The translations under genes were made by a program, and so were the position numbers. Below are positions 24,583-32,787 of a DNA stretch of 64,000 bases, piece by piece (the first letter of the stretch is position 1; every line of letters starts with the position of its first letter). This DNA comes from Pseudobutyrivibrio ruminis HUN009. GTDB taxonomy: Bacteria > Bacillota > Clostridia > Lachnospirales > Lachnospiraceae. The stretch covers positions 2,225,001 to 2,289,000 of the forward strand of contig NZ_JNLH01000001.1 in the NCBI RefSeq assembly GCF_000703005.1, written 5' to 3'. The notes under the pieces were generated by a model. The model saw only the letters and a list, made by a program, of their open reading frames with translations, was not told the origin of the DNA and did no database searches.

Positions 24583-25226
24583 TTTGTTCCTTTCACACTA
24601 ATACTAACTCCATCCCCCAATGGCAAAATAGTTGTGTTAAATTCTCCATCATGTGTAAGTTCAAATAAGTAATCGCGCATACGTTTATGAATAGTACGAT
24701 TACGTCTTGTGATTGCATATCTAGATTCGATTATATCGCCATCCTGAAGAACATTATCTGTTACAACCACTCCTCCGTCTCTAATGAGACGCTTGATCTG
24801 AGGCCAGAAATTAATGTACTGACCTTTGGCTGCATCCATAAAAATAAAATCATATGGCCCCTCAAGTGTAGGAAGGATTTCCATGGCATCGCCCTCTAAA
24901 AGAGTGATTTGTTTGTCCTTGCCCGCTCTAACAAAATTGTTATTTGCTATAGGAATACGTGGCTCATAGTTTTCTATTGTAGTAATGACTGCATCCTCTC
25001 CAGCTGTTTCTGCCATAAGGCAAGCTGAAAAGCCAACAGCCGCACCAACCTCAAGAATCTTCTTAGGCTGATGAAGCTTTATAAGTGTCTGTAAAAGATT
25101 TATTGTCTCTGTGCGAATAATTGGCACATATGTATCCAAAGCCTCTTTCCTGATTTCTGAAAGTACCGGGCTTAGCTCAGGATAAAGACTGTTTAAGTAT
25201 GTGGTATATCTTTCGTCTACAATCAT
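24579..25226 (-). CDS. trmR: tRNA 5-hydroxyuridine methyltransferase (TrmR-like O-methyltransferase)
   Basis: A 215-aa class I SAM enzyme of the COMT-like/YrrM family. Motif I is ILEVGAAVGFSACLMAE (about 56-72), followed by the acidic loop TIENYEPR and DFIFMDAAKGQY, and the metal-binding Asp in VVTDNVLQDGDI. TrmR methylates ho5U34 to 5-methoxyuridine. It overlaps the TrhP-like gene by four bases, giving both steps of mo5U34 synthesis, which widens wobble decoding. The start ATG lies directly after the RNase J stop, with only a weak GGAAG ribosome site, so translation is probably coupled. Confidence 0.85.
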   Translation of the reverse strand: MIVDERYTTYLNSLYPELSPVLSEIRKEALDTYVPIIRTETINLLQTLIKLHQPKKILEVGAAVGFSACLMAETAGEDAVITTIENYEPRIPIANNNFVRAGKDKQITLLEGDAMEILPTLEGPYDFIFMDAAKGQYINFWPQIKRLIRDGGVVVTDNVLQDGDIIESRYAITRRNRTIHKRMRDYLFELTHDGEFNTTILPLGDGVSISVKGTK

Positions 25227-25227
25227 T

Positions 25228-26904
25228 TTAAACTTCCATAATAATTGGAATAATCATTGGACGTCTCTGAGTCTCATGCCATACGAAATCAGAAAGATTG
25301 TCCCTGATATCTGCCTTAATCTTATTCCAATCTGTAATATTCTTCTCCTCAAGAACTTCCATAGTTTCTGTAAGGACTGCGCGAGCGCTTTCCATAAGAT
25401 CCTCTGAATCTCTAACGTATACGAAACCACGGGATACAATATCCGGTCCAGCTAATACTGTACCAGAAGCACTGTCAAGGGTAAGAACTACTATAATAAT
25501 TCCATCCTCAGCAAGCTTTTGTCTATCTCTAAGAACGATGTTTCCAACATCACCTACACCAATACCATCAACCATGATAGCACCAGTATGAACATGACCT
25601 GAAACCTTTGCATAATTGTCACCAAGCTCTAATACATCGCCTGAACGAATGATTTTGATATGGTCATGATCCCATCCTAAAGACTCTGCAATACGTGCCT
25701 GAGCTGTAAGGTGCTTGTATTCACCATGAACAGGAATAGCAAACTGTGGACGTACAAGAGAATAAATAAGCTTAATCTCCTCTGCACAAGCATGTCCTGA
25801 AACGTGTACATCCTGCATAACAATTTCCGCTCCACGCATTGTCAAATCGTTGATAACGTTTGATACAGCCTTTTCATTACCTGGAATTGGGTGAGATGAA
25901 AATACAATCATATCGCCAGGCTTAATCTGTACCTTTTTATGAGTACCATTGGCCATACGAGAAAGCGCAGCCATAGACTCACCCTGAGAACCTGTAGTAA
26001 CAAGTACTACCTTTTCATCTGGATAAGACTTAAGCGACTCTATATCGATAAGTGTATTGTCTGGAATCTGTAAATATCCAAGCTTTGAAGCTGTCTCAAT
26101 AGTGTTGACCATTGAGCGACCTTCCACACAGACCTTACGTCCGTATTTATCTGCAGAATTAATAATCTGCTGAACACGGTCTACGTTTGATGCGAATGTA
26201 GCAATAATAATTCTAGATGAATCATTATCAGCAAAAATTGAATCGATTGTCTTTCCTACAGTCTTTTCAGACGCAGTAAAGCCAGGGCGCTCTGCATTTG
26301 TAGAATCACACATAAGTGCAAGTACACCCTTCTTACCGATCTCTCCAAGACGCTGTAAGTCGATTGGATCACCGTAAACTGGTGTGTAATCAACCTTAAA
26401 ATCTCCAGTGTGAACAACAATACCAGCTGGTGAATAGATAGCAAGTGCAGCCGCATCCTGAATACTGTGATTTGTACGGATAAACTCTACTCTGAATTCA
26501 CCTGCATTGATATGTGTACCGTATTTAACTACTTTGCGCTTAACCTTTGTAAGCATTTTGTGCTCTTCTAGTTTGTGTTCAATCAAACCGTTAGTGAGCT
26601 TTGTCGAATAAATAGGACAAACATTAAGCTCCTTAAATACATAAGGAATAGCACCTATATGATCCTCGTGACCATGGGTGATAAAAAAGCCTTTAAGCTT
26701 GTCCTGGTTTTCCTTCAGATATGTTATATCCGGAATAACCAGATCTACGCCCAACATATCATCCTCAGGAAATGAAAGTCCGCAATCCACAACAATAATA
26801 CTGTCTCCATACTCGAAAGCAGTAATATTCATGCCGATTTGCTCAAGACCTCCAAGTGGAATAATCTTTAGCCTTTCAGCCTTCTTTTCAGTTTTCTTCT
26901 TCAA
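25228..26904 (-). CDS. rnj: Ribonuclease J
   Basis: A 558-aa metallo-beta-lactamase/beta-CASP nuclease. The metal-binding motif FITHGHEDHIGAIPY lies at about 73-87. VHTGDFKVDY and ATFASNVDRVQQI mark the beta-CASP part. HVSGHACAEEIKLI and PVHGEYKHL provide further motifs, and a C-terminal domain ends in WHETQRRPMIIPIIMEV. RNase J has both endonuclease and 5'-3' exonuclease activity and is the core of mRNA decay in Firmicutes lacking RNase E. The start is TTG at 26904, with AGGAGG seven bases upstream; no better ATG exists. It lies between the DUF1292 gene and trmR. Confidence 0.95.
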   Translation of the reverse strand: MKKKTEKKAERLKIIPLGGLEQIGMNITAFEYGDSIIVVDCGLSFPEDDMLGVDLVIPDITYLKENQDKLKGFFITHGHEDHIGAIPYVFKELNVCPIYSTKLTNGLIEHKLEEHKMLTKVKRKVVKYGTHINAGEFRVEFIRTNHSIQDAAALAIYSPAGIVVHTGDFKVDYTPVYGDPIDLQRLGEIGKKGVLALMCDSTNAERPGFTASEKTVGKTIDSIFADNDSSRIIIATFASNVDRVQQIINSADKYGRKVCVEGRSMVNTIETASKLGYLQIPDNTLIDIESLKSYPDEKVVLVTTGSQGESMAALSRMANGTHKKVQIKPGDMIVFSSHPIPGNEKAVSNVINDLTMRGAEIVMQDVHVSGHACAEEIKLIYSLVRPQFAIPVHGEYKHLTAQARIAESLGWDHDHIKIIRSGDVLELGDNYAKVSGHVHTGAIMVDGIGVGDVGNIVLRDRQKLAEDGIIIVVLTLDSASGTVLAGPDIVSRGFVYVRDSEDLMESARAVLTETMEVLEEKNITDWNKIKADIRDNLSDFVWHETQRRPMIIPIIMEV

Positions 26905-26929
26905 AAATAAACCTCCTAATTGTAATCAA

Positions 26930-27193
26930 TTAATAATCAATGTCAGCTTCGTCGCCAACTAATTCTTCAAATAATTTTGCCACTGCATCAAACTCAACAT
27001 CGTCCTCAACAACGTCATAAATAACTTCCCCGTTGTCTTCTGATACTTCTTTGAGAATAAATGCTTCAGCATCTTCATTTTCATCCTGGCTGTCGCATAC
27101 AAGAAGATATTTTACGCCTGATAACTGTGTCTCTTCGATAACATATACTGGTAAATCTTCTCCGTCAGCTCCTGATAAAATAATCTGTTCCAT
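26930..27193 (-). CDS. DUF1292 family acidic protein (YrzB-like)
   Basis: An 87-aa, strongly acidic protein with the DUF1292 pattern: IILSGADGEDLPVYVIEETQLSGVKYLLV (a beta strand pair), a D/E-rich middle, then an EAFILKEV..NGEVIYDVVEDDVEFDAVAKLFEEL tail. Its function is unknown. The order ireB-ruvX-DUF1292 is highly conserved in Firmicutes (Bacillus yrzL-yrrK-yrzB). AAGGAG precedes the ATG. It starts 9 bp after the ruvX stop. Confidence 0.88.
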   Translation of the reverse strand: MEQIILSGADGEDLPVYVIEETQLSGVKYLLVCDSQDENEDAEAFILKEVSEDNGEVIYDVVEDDVEFDAVAKLFEELVGDEADIDY

Positions 27194-27201
27194 AAAACTC
27201 C

Positions 27202-27633
27202 TTATTTATCTCGATGATTATCGAGATAGTCCTGTAATATAATTGCAGCTGCAATTTGATCAATAAATTTCTTTCTGTCTTTTTTATCAACACCAGATTC
27301 TTCAAGAATCTCGTCTGCATACATGGTAGTAAGTCTCTCATCAATGAGGACTATAGGTATATCAACACGCTTTTCTAAAAGTTCTTTAAACTTGATAGTA
27401 TCTTCGCATCGAAAGCCTTCGCTATCATCCATATTCAGAGGATAGCCAAGTACGATTGTAGATACTTGATATTCATCGCATAATTCCTTGATACGAACTA
27501 AAGTATGACGTAGTTTACTAGCTCTATCACGAGTAATTGTTTCTAATTCCTGCGCAGTCAAAAGTAAGGGGTCACTAATCGCGACCCCTACTGTTTTGGT
27601 TCCATAATCTAGACCAAGAATTCTGCCACTCAT
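27202..27633 (-). CDS. ruvX: RuvX/YqgF RNase H-fold nuclease
   Basis: A 143-aa protein with the YqgF motifs RILGLDYGTKTVGVAISDPL (first acidic residue), STIVLGYPLNMDDSEG, and the VLIDERLTT plus QIAAAIILQDYLD end. Homologues process the 5' end of pre-16S rRNA and have been proposed as Holliday-junction resolvases. ATG at 27633 overlaps the ireB stop as TAATG. The upstream in-frame TTG at 27645 lies inside ireB and lacks a ribosome site. Confidence 0.92.
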   Translation of the reverse strand: MSGRILGLDYGTKTVGVAISDPLLLTAQELETITRDRASKLRHTLVRIKELCDEYQVSTIVLGYPLNMDDSEGFRCEDTIKFKELLEKRVDIPIVLIDERLTTMYADEILEESGVDKKDRKKFIDQIAAAIILQDYLDNHRDK

Positions 27634-27899
27634 TACTTGTTCCAACTCTCGTTGATGATGTATTCCTTGAGTAGCTCTTCTACAAGCTCATCACGCTCTA
27701 CCTTCATAATAAGGCTTCGTGCATTGTTATGACTTGTAATATATGTAGGATCACCCGACATAATATATCCTACGATTTGGTTAACAGGATTGTAGCCTTT
27801 TTCCGATAACGCTCCATAAACCTGTTCTAAAACTTCTTTTACCCCAACAGGATTTTCTTTTTGAACTTTAAAATATTGTGTGTTACTTAAATCTGCCAT
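27633..27899 (-). CDS. ireB: IreB family regulatory phosphoprotein (DUF965)
   Basis: An 88-aa protein. Family motifs are VKEVLEQVYGALSEKGYNPVNQIVGYIMSGDPTYITSHNNARSLI and the terminal ERDELVEELLKEYI. The TQYF near residue 7 corresponds to the N-terminal Thr region phosphorylated by the IreK kinase in Enterococcus, where IreB is a negative regulator of cephalosporin resistance. No kinase gene is in the window. It is the first gene of the ireB-ruvX-DUF1292-rnj run, with GAGGT before the ATG. Confidence 0.92.
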   Translation of the reverse strand: MADLSNTQYFKVQKENPVGVKEVLEQVYGALSEKGYNPVNQIVGYIMSGDPTYITSHNNARSLIMKVERDELVEELLKEYIINESWNK

Positions 27900-27967
27900 A
27901 TCTACCTCGTATTAATAAAAATATCCCACACTAAAAATCTATTACAATAATATTAATATACAAATGG

Positions 27968-29290
27968 CTAAATTTCAACAATCAAGTACTCATTATCTTT
28001 TGTTATAGATACAGCTTTTGCCTTTAAAATAACATTTGATAATGACTCGCCCTCTGCCTTAATAGCACATTTTATATATTCCTTCGAAAAACCTATGAAA
28101 TAGTTTTCACCATCAATCTGTGCTTCTTCTTCGAAAAGAATATCAAGTTCCTGACCAATATGATTTTCTCTGTAGGCTTTAGTCTGCATATTTCCGGCTT
28201 CTATAAGCTTAGCGCTTCTATCCTTTTTTACAGCATTAATAATCTGATTTGGCATAGTTGCAGCTTTAGTTCCAGCACGTTTTGAGTACGCAAATACATG
28301 AAGTTCTGCAAATGCAATCTCATCAACATATGCAACTGTCTCATTAAACTCTTCTTCTGTTTCACCAGGAAAACCTACGATTATGTCAGTAGTGATTGCT
28401 GGATTTGAAAAATACTTTCTAAGGATGTTAACTCCATTAGTATACTCCTCAATTGTGTATTTTCTGTTCATCCTCTTAAGAACTGTATCACAACCTGACT
28501 GGAGAGAAAGATGAAAATGAGGACACATCTTTGATAAAGCTGATACTCTTTTTGCAAAATCTTCTGTAACGATCTGAGGCTCCAGCGAACCCATTCTAAT
28601 TCTTTCAATACCGTCGATTTTTTGAACAGCTTCCAGCAAATCTGCAAGTCCAAACTCTGTACCAGAGCCAAATGAGCTCAAATGTATGCCAGTAATTACG
28701 ACTTCTTTGTAGCCAGCCTTTGCAAGACCTGTAACTTCCTCAACAACATCGTCAATGGCTCTGCTTCTAATACGTCCTCTAGCAAATGGAATAATACAGT
28801 AACTGCAGAATTGGTTACAGCCATCCTGAACCTTAACAAAAGCTCTTGTATGCTCAGAGTCCTTTTCGATATGCATATTTTCGTATTCTACGTTACCATC
28901 ATTGATATCAAAACACTCAAGAATTGGTCCATTTGAAGCGTCCAAATTTTGAAAATACTCATGGACCTTTTCTACAAGTTCATTCTTTTTATTGTTACCA
29001 AGAATGATATCAGCCCCTAGTTCATCAGCTATGTCCTTACCAAAATTCTGAACATAGCATCCAGCAGCAACAACGCATGCATCTGGATTCATTTTCTTGC
29101 ATTTATGAATCATCTGACGAGATTTTCTATCAGCAATATTCGTTACAGAACATGTATTTATAACATATACATCAGCTTTTTCATCAAAGCTGACAATGGT
29201 AAAACCGTCTTTCTTGAGTAGTTCTTCCATTGCTTCAGTTTCATATGCGTTAACCTTACAACCAAGGTTGTGTAAAGCAGCTTTTTTCAT
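27968..29290 (-). CDS. mtaB: tRNA ms2t6A37 methylthiotransferase MtaB
   Basis: A 440-aa radical-SAM methylthiotransferase. The N-terminal UPF0004 domain has three cysteines (NLGCKVN, INTCSVTN, AAGCYVQ). The radical-SAM motif CNQFCSYCIIPFARGRIRSR follows at about residues 157-176. SLQSGCD and DIIVGFPGETEEEF lead to a C-terminal TRAM-like domain. LGCKVNAYE and the overall pattern fit MtaB rather than MiaB. It converts t6A37 to ms2t6A37 in ANN-decoding tRNAs. The ribosome site AAAGG is 11 nt upstream. It is divergent from the HPr-like gene. Confidence 0.92.
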   Translation of the reverse strand: MKKAALHNLGCKVNAYETEAMEELLKKDGFTIVSFDEKADVYVINTCSVTNIADRKSRQMIHKCKKMNPDACVVAAGCYVQNFGKDIADELGADIILGNNKKNELVEKVHEYFQNLDASNGPILECFDINDGNVEYENMHIEKDSEHTRAFVKVQDGCNQFCSYCIIPFARGRIRSRAIDDVVEEVTGLAKAGYKEVVITGIHLSSFGSGTEFGLADLLEAVQKIDGIERIRMGSLEPQIVTEDFAKRVSALSKMCPHFHLSLQSGCDTVLKRMNRKYTIEEYTNGVNILRKYFSNPAITTDIIVGFPGETEEEFNETVAYVDEIAFAELHVFAYSKRAGTKAATMPNQIINAVKKDRSAKLIEAGNMQTKAYRENHIGQELDILFEEEAQIDGENYFIGFSKEYIKCAIKAEGESLSNVILKAKAVSITKDNEYLIVEI

Positions 29291-29334
29291 TAGATTAAAA
29301 ACCTTTCTATTTTTGTTAAAAGTGCAATACTTTA

Positions 29335-29363
29335 TTGACTTTTAGGTACCATTGTTTTAGTAT
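29335..29363 (+). promoter_or_regulatory. Promoter of the HPr-like gene
   Basis: A -35 TTGACT (29335-29340) and a -10 TAGTAT (29358-29363) are spaced 17 bp apart. They lie about 40 bp before the ATG at 29402. Confidence 0.5.
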
Positions 29364-29401
29364 AAATTTATATTTTAAAACTATTAGAGGAGGCAAGCAG
29401 A

Positions 29402-29632
29402 ATGAAAACAGTTCAAATTTCTCTTAACTCAATTGACAAGGTTAAGTCATTTGTTAACACTATTTCACAGTTTGACTATGATTTTGATCTTGTTAGCGGA
29501 CGTTATGTAATCGATGCCAAGTCTATCATGGGTATTTTCTCCCTTGATTTATCTAAGCCAATCGATCTTACTGTACACGCTGAGGGTGATGCAGAAGACG
29601 TAATGTCTACATTAAAGGATTACATCGTTTAA
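29402..29632 (+). CDS. HPr-like protein lacking the phosphorylatable histidine
   Basis: A 76-aa HPr-fold protein. The C-terminal half keeps the HPr regulatory-serine region: DAKSIMGIFSLDLSKPIDL aligns with the KSIMG motif around Ser46 (here Ser41). It ends in the usual ALKD-type helix (VMSTLKDYIV). The active-site loop GLHARPA with His15 is absent; the aligned segment reads NSIDKVKSFVNT, so it cannot accept phosphate from Enzyme I at that site. It may be a regulatory HPr paralogue, analogous to Crh in Bacillus. It is monocistronic, with a strong GAGGAGG ribosome site, its own promoter and a strong terminator. Confidence 0.85.
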   Translation: MKTVQISLNSIDKVKSFVNTISQFDYDFDLVSGRYVIDAKSIMGIFSLDLSKPIDLTVHAEGDAEDVMSTLKDYIV

Positions 29633-29658
29633 TTCTTTAAATCAATGTGTTAAATATT

Positions 29659-29687
29659 ATGAGCTTTGCTATATTAGCAAAGCTCAT
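29659..29687 (+). terminator. Terminator of the HPr-like gene
   Basis: A perfect 12-bp stem (29659-29670 / 29676-29687) with a five-base loop is followed by ATTTTTTATC on the plus strand. It may also act weakly on the convergent thiI transcript. Confidence 0.85.
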
Positions 29688-29692
29688 ATTTT

Positions 29693-30874
29693 TTATCTAA
29701 CTTTAATAACCTCAACTGTATCTATAGCCTGCTTCATAAGCTCATCTATCTTTTCATCCAGATTATGCTCATGTTTTTCAATAGCCTCTAGCTTTGGTTT
29801 TGTGACAGGATGCTTTGCAACGAAAATTGTACAGCAATCCTCGTAAGGTAATATTGAAGTCTCGTATGTATCAATCTTCTCTGAAATATCTACAATATCC
29901 TGCTTATCAAATGCAATAAGTGGTCTGTATACAGGAAGTGAGCATACAGCATTTGTGCAGTTAAGTGACTGCATTGTCTGGCTGGCAACCTGTCCAATAG
30001 ACTCACCTGTAACAAGACCAAGACAATCATTTTCCTTGGCGAAGTGCTCTGCTATTCTCATCATGTAACGGCGCATGATAATTGTAAGCTCCTCATGAGC
30101 ACACTGCTGATAAATATAAAGCTGAATATCTGTAAAGTTTACAATATGCAAATCAATTGGGCCAGAATACTTAGCAACAAGCTTTGCTAAATCTACTACC
30201 TTTTGCTTTGCCTGCTCTGAAGTGTATGGTGGTGCATGGAAATATGTTGCTGAAAGTGTAACACCACGCTTTGCAATCATATATCCGGCAACTGGTGAAT
30301 CAATACCACCTGATAAAAGAAGCATTGCTTTACCTGCTGTACCAACTGGCATACCGCAAGGTCCAGGAATCTCTGTAGAATAGATAGCAATGTTCTCTCT
30401 AACTTCCACGTAAATAATTCGATCTGGATGATGAACATCTACATGCATCTCTGGGAAAGCATCAAGAAGTCTTGCACCAATCTCAGCTGCAACTTCCATT
30501 GATGTCATTGGATACTGCTTATTTGCTCTTCTACCCATTACCTTGAATGAGAAGTTCTTATCTGCAAATTCCTCATCAACATACTTGATAACAGCTTCAG
30601 CCATTTTATCAAAGCCTTCGTCTGGCACAACAACTGTAGGACAAATAGCACTGATACCAAATACATGCTGTAAAGCTGCGACTGCATCATCATAATCGTA
30701 TTCACCTTCTACAGAAACCAAAATACGACCGCTCTGCTTCTTAACCACAAAGTGGCCATCTACACCATAAAGTGCTCTTTTAATCTGGTGAACCAAGGCA
30801 TCCTCAAACACGTAACGGTTCTTACCTTTGACACCAATCTCTGAATATTTAATCAAAAATGCTTGATATGTCAT
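29693..30874 (-). CDS. thiI: tRNA 4-thiouridine synthetase ThiI
   Basis: A 393-aa protein. An N-terminal ferredoxin-like/THUMP region (about 1-165, including RIIYVEVREN) precedes the PP-loop adenylation domain with LLSGGIDSPVAGYMIAKRG (about 181-199), LVTGESIGQVASQTMQSL and RPLIAFDKQDIV. It has no C-terminal rhodanese domain, as in Bacillus ThiI, so sulfur must come directly from a dedicated desulfurase. The desulfurase gene lies 24 bp upstream, as expected for s4U8 synthesis. AAAGGAG precedes the ATG. Confidence 0.95.
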   Translation of the reverse strand: MTYQAFLIKYSEIGVKGKNRYVFEDALVHQIKRALYGVDGHFVVKKQSGRILVSVEGEYDYDDAVAALQHVFGISAICPTVVVPDEGFDKMAEAVIKYVDEEFADKNFSFKVMGRRANKQYPMTSMEVAAEIGARLLDAFPEMHVDVHHPDRIIYVEVRENIAIYSTEIPGPCGMPVGTAGKAMLLLSGGIDSPVAGYMIAKRGVTLSATYFHAPPYTSEQAKQKVVDLAKLVAKYSGPIDLHIVNFTDIQLYIYQQCAHEELTIIMRRYMMRIAEHFAKENDCLGLVTGESIGQVASQTMQSLNCTNAVCSLPVYRPLIAFDKQDIVDISEKIDTYETSILPYEDCCTIFVAKHPVTKPKLEAIEKHEHNLDEKIDELMKQAIDTVEVIKVR

Positions 30875-30897
30875 TAATAATCTCCTTTAGATTATAT

Positions 30898-32046
30898 TTA
30901 TAAAACCATCATAGGAACCAATTCAGTCATTGCTTTAATTGCTTCCTCAATTTCTTCCATTGTATTTTCAGGACAAAAGCTAAAACGTATAGTACGCTCC
31001 AATAAATCCTTTTCCAATCCAATAGCTTTTAATGTCTCACTGATAGCTGGCTTGTTTGAAGAACATGCTGAACCAGCTGAAACATAAATTCCATAAGTAT
31101 CCTGAAGTGCATTCAGCATGACCTGTGCTCTAGTACGGTTTCCTTTGATGGAAACGCTAACAATCTGAGGGGCACTATTTTCATCGTGGTGGCCATTTAC
31201 AGTGACACCATCGATAGCTGTAAGTCCTTCGATAAGTCTAAACTTCATTTCATACATATGCTTTCTAGAAGCTTCAAGATTATCATATGCTTCCTTTGCA
31301 GCAACTCCAAGGGCGGCAATAGCTGGAACGTTTTCTGTACCAGATCGCATGCCATTTTCGTGTCCTCCTCCAAGAATTTGGGGAACGACTCGTACTTTGT
31401 CTTTGATATATATAAATCCAGAACCCTTTGGTCCATGAATCTTGTGACCACTAACTGTAAGAATATCCATCCCCATCTTCTTTGGAATGATATTCATTTT
31501 ACCGAATGCCTGAATAGCATCCACATGGAAAATGATATCCGGATTGGCCGCCTTAATGATTTTGGCAGCCTCTTCTATTGGCTGAAGACTACCGATTTCA
31601 TTATTTACCATCATGATTGATACAAAAATGGTATCTGGTCTGATTGCAGCTTTAAGCTCATCTAAATCAATAACACCATATTTGTCAGTGCCAAGATAGG
31701 TTACATCAAAGCCTTCTTTTTCAAGTGCTTTAACTGGGTTCAAAACACTTGCGTGCTCAATCTTTGTAGTGATAATGTGATTGCCAAGACGTTTTCTAGC
31801 CTCCACACCACCTTTTATTGCAAGGTTATTGCCTTCTGTTCCACCTGAAGTAAAATAGATTTCCTTAGGCTGGCACTTTAAAATACCGGCAATAATCTCT
31901 CTGGATGTTTTAAGGTAATCCTTTCCTTTGTAACCCATATTGTGTAAAGATGAAGGATTTCCATAGTTTACCTGCAAAGCTTCCTGCATTATTTTAAGCG
32001 CACCATCAGAACATCTAGTGGTGGCTGAATTATCAAAGTATATCAT
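30898..32046 (-). CDS. Cysteine desulfurase (NifS/NifZ-like), partner of ThiI
   Basis: A 382-aa PLP enzyme beginning MIYFDNSATTRCSDGAL. PLP-binding Lys is in TVSGHKIHGPKGSGFIYI, the His of MMVNNEIGSLQPI and HVDAIQAFGK contacts PLP, and the catalytic cysteine loop is YVSAGSACSSNKPAISETL. It mobilises sulfur from cysteine as persulfide. Adjacency to a rhodanese-less ThiI matches the Bacillus NifZ-ThiI pair for s4U, so tRNA thiolation is the likely role. ATG at 32046 overlaps the rsmE stop as ATGA; the longer upstream frame lies within rsmE. Confidence 0.92.
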   Translation of the reverse strand: MIYFDNSATTRCSDGALKIMQEALQVNYGNPSSLHNMGYKGKDYLKTSREIIAGILKCQPKEIYFTSGGTEGNNLAIKGGVEARKRLGNHIITTKIEHASVLNPVKALEKEGFDVTYLGTDKYGVIDLDELKAAIRPDTIFVSIMMVNNEIGSLQPIEEAAKIIKAANPDIIFHVDAIQAFGKMNIIPKKMGMDILTVSGHKIHGPKGSGFIYIKDKVRVVPQILGGGHENGMRSGTENVPAIAALGVAAKEAYDNLEASRKHMYEMKFRLIEGLTAIDGVTVNGHHDENSAPQIVSVSIKGNRTRAQVMLNALQDTYGIYVSAGSACSSNKPAISETLKAIGLEKDLLERTIRFSFCPENTMEEIEEAIKAMTELVPMMVL

Positions 32047-32783
32047 TGTAGTTCCAATTCCTCGCTTTTTAGCATTAACATACTGAGTGAACAAATCGCT
32101 GCAGTTTCAGTTCTAAGTATTCTTCTGCCTAAAGATATAAGCTTGCATTTATCCTTTACAAGCTCGATTTCAGACTCATCGAATCCTCCTTCAGGCCCAA
32201 TAAATATACCAACACTCTGTCCCTTTTGCAAACTGTTAATAACGTCGTAAGTATCTTTCATGCCATTTTTGCTTTCGTAAGGAAGCAAAAGCAAATCAAG
32301 ATTTGCCGCATATTCCATAGCTTCTTTAAAGGAAAGCACATCATGAATATTTGGTACGATAGAACGTTTTGACTGTTTTGCTGCTGTAAGTGCAACCGTC
32401 TGATATCTAGAAAGCTTATTCTTTTTCTTTTTATCATCAAGCTTTACTATACAGTTTTTCATTTGAACAGGGATAATTTCGTATACTCCAAGTTCAACAG
32501 TTTTTTCGATGATAGTTTCCATTTTATCCCCTTTAGGAATAGCCTGGAAAAGATATATTTTATTTGAAAGCTCAGTAGAATTTACCTGTTCAGTAACATC
32601 AACTAAAAGCTCTTTATCCAAAATATCACTAACAGAGCAAAGATAATTATTGCCCGAAGCAGTAGAAACACGGATAATTTCACCTTTTTTAATGCGTACT
32701 ACACGCACCAAATGATGCATGTCATCACCTGTAACAGTAAATCTTCCTTCTATTGGCTCTTCATTAACAAATATTTGCTGCAT
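32043..32783 (-). CDS. rsmE: 16S rRNA (uracil(1498)-N3)-methyltransferase
   Basis: A 246-aa SPOUT-class enzyme. The N-terminal PUA-like domain contains HHLVRVVRIKKGEII. The knotted SAM-binding C-terminus has the signature GIFIGPEGGFDESEIELVKD and ISLGRRILRTETA. It methylates U1498 in the decoding region of 16S rRNA. No ribosome site is visible before its ATG, which follows the prmA TAATAG stops by a few bases. Translation is probably coupled. The prmA-rsmE order is conserved in Firmicutes. Confidence 0.94.
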   Translation of the reverse strand: MQQIFVNEEPIEGRFTVTGDDMHHLVRVVRIKKGEIIRVSTASGNNYLCSVSDILDKELLVDVTEQVNSTELSNKIYLFQAIPKGDKMETIIEKTVELGVYEIIPVQMKNCIVKLDDKKKKNKLSRYQTVALTAAKQSKRSIVPNIHDVLSFKEAMEYAANLDLLLLPYESKNGMKDTYDVINSLQKGQSVGIFIGPEGGFDESEIELVKDKCKLISLGRRILRTETAAICSLSMLMLKSEELELQ

Positions 32784-32787
32784 ACTA

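Noticed and set aside
31186..31620. Plus-strand 144-codon frame across the desulfurase gene
   Set aside because: It is the antisense of a motif-rich enzyme and shows no ribosome site or family motif.
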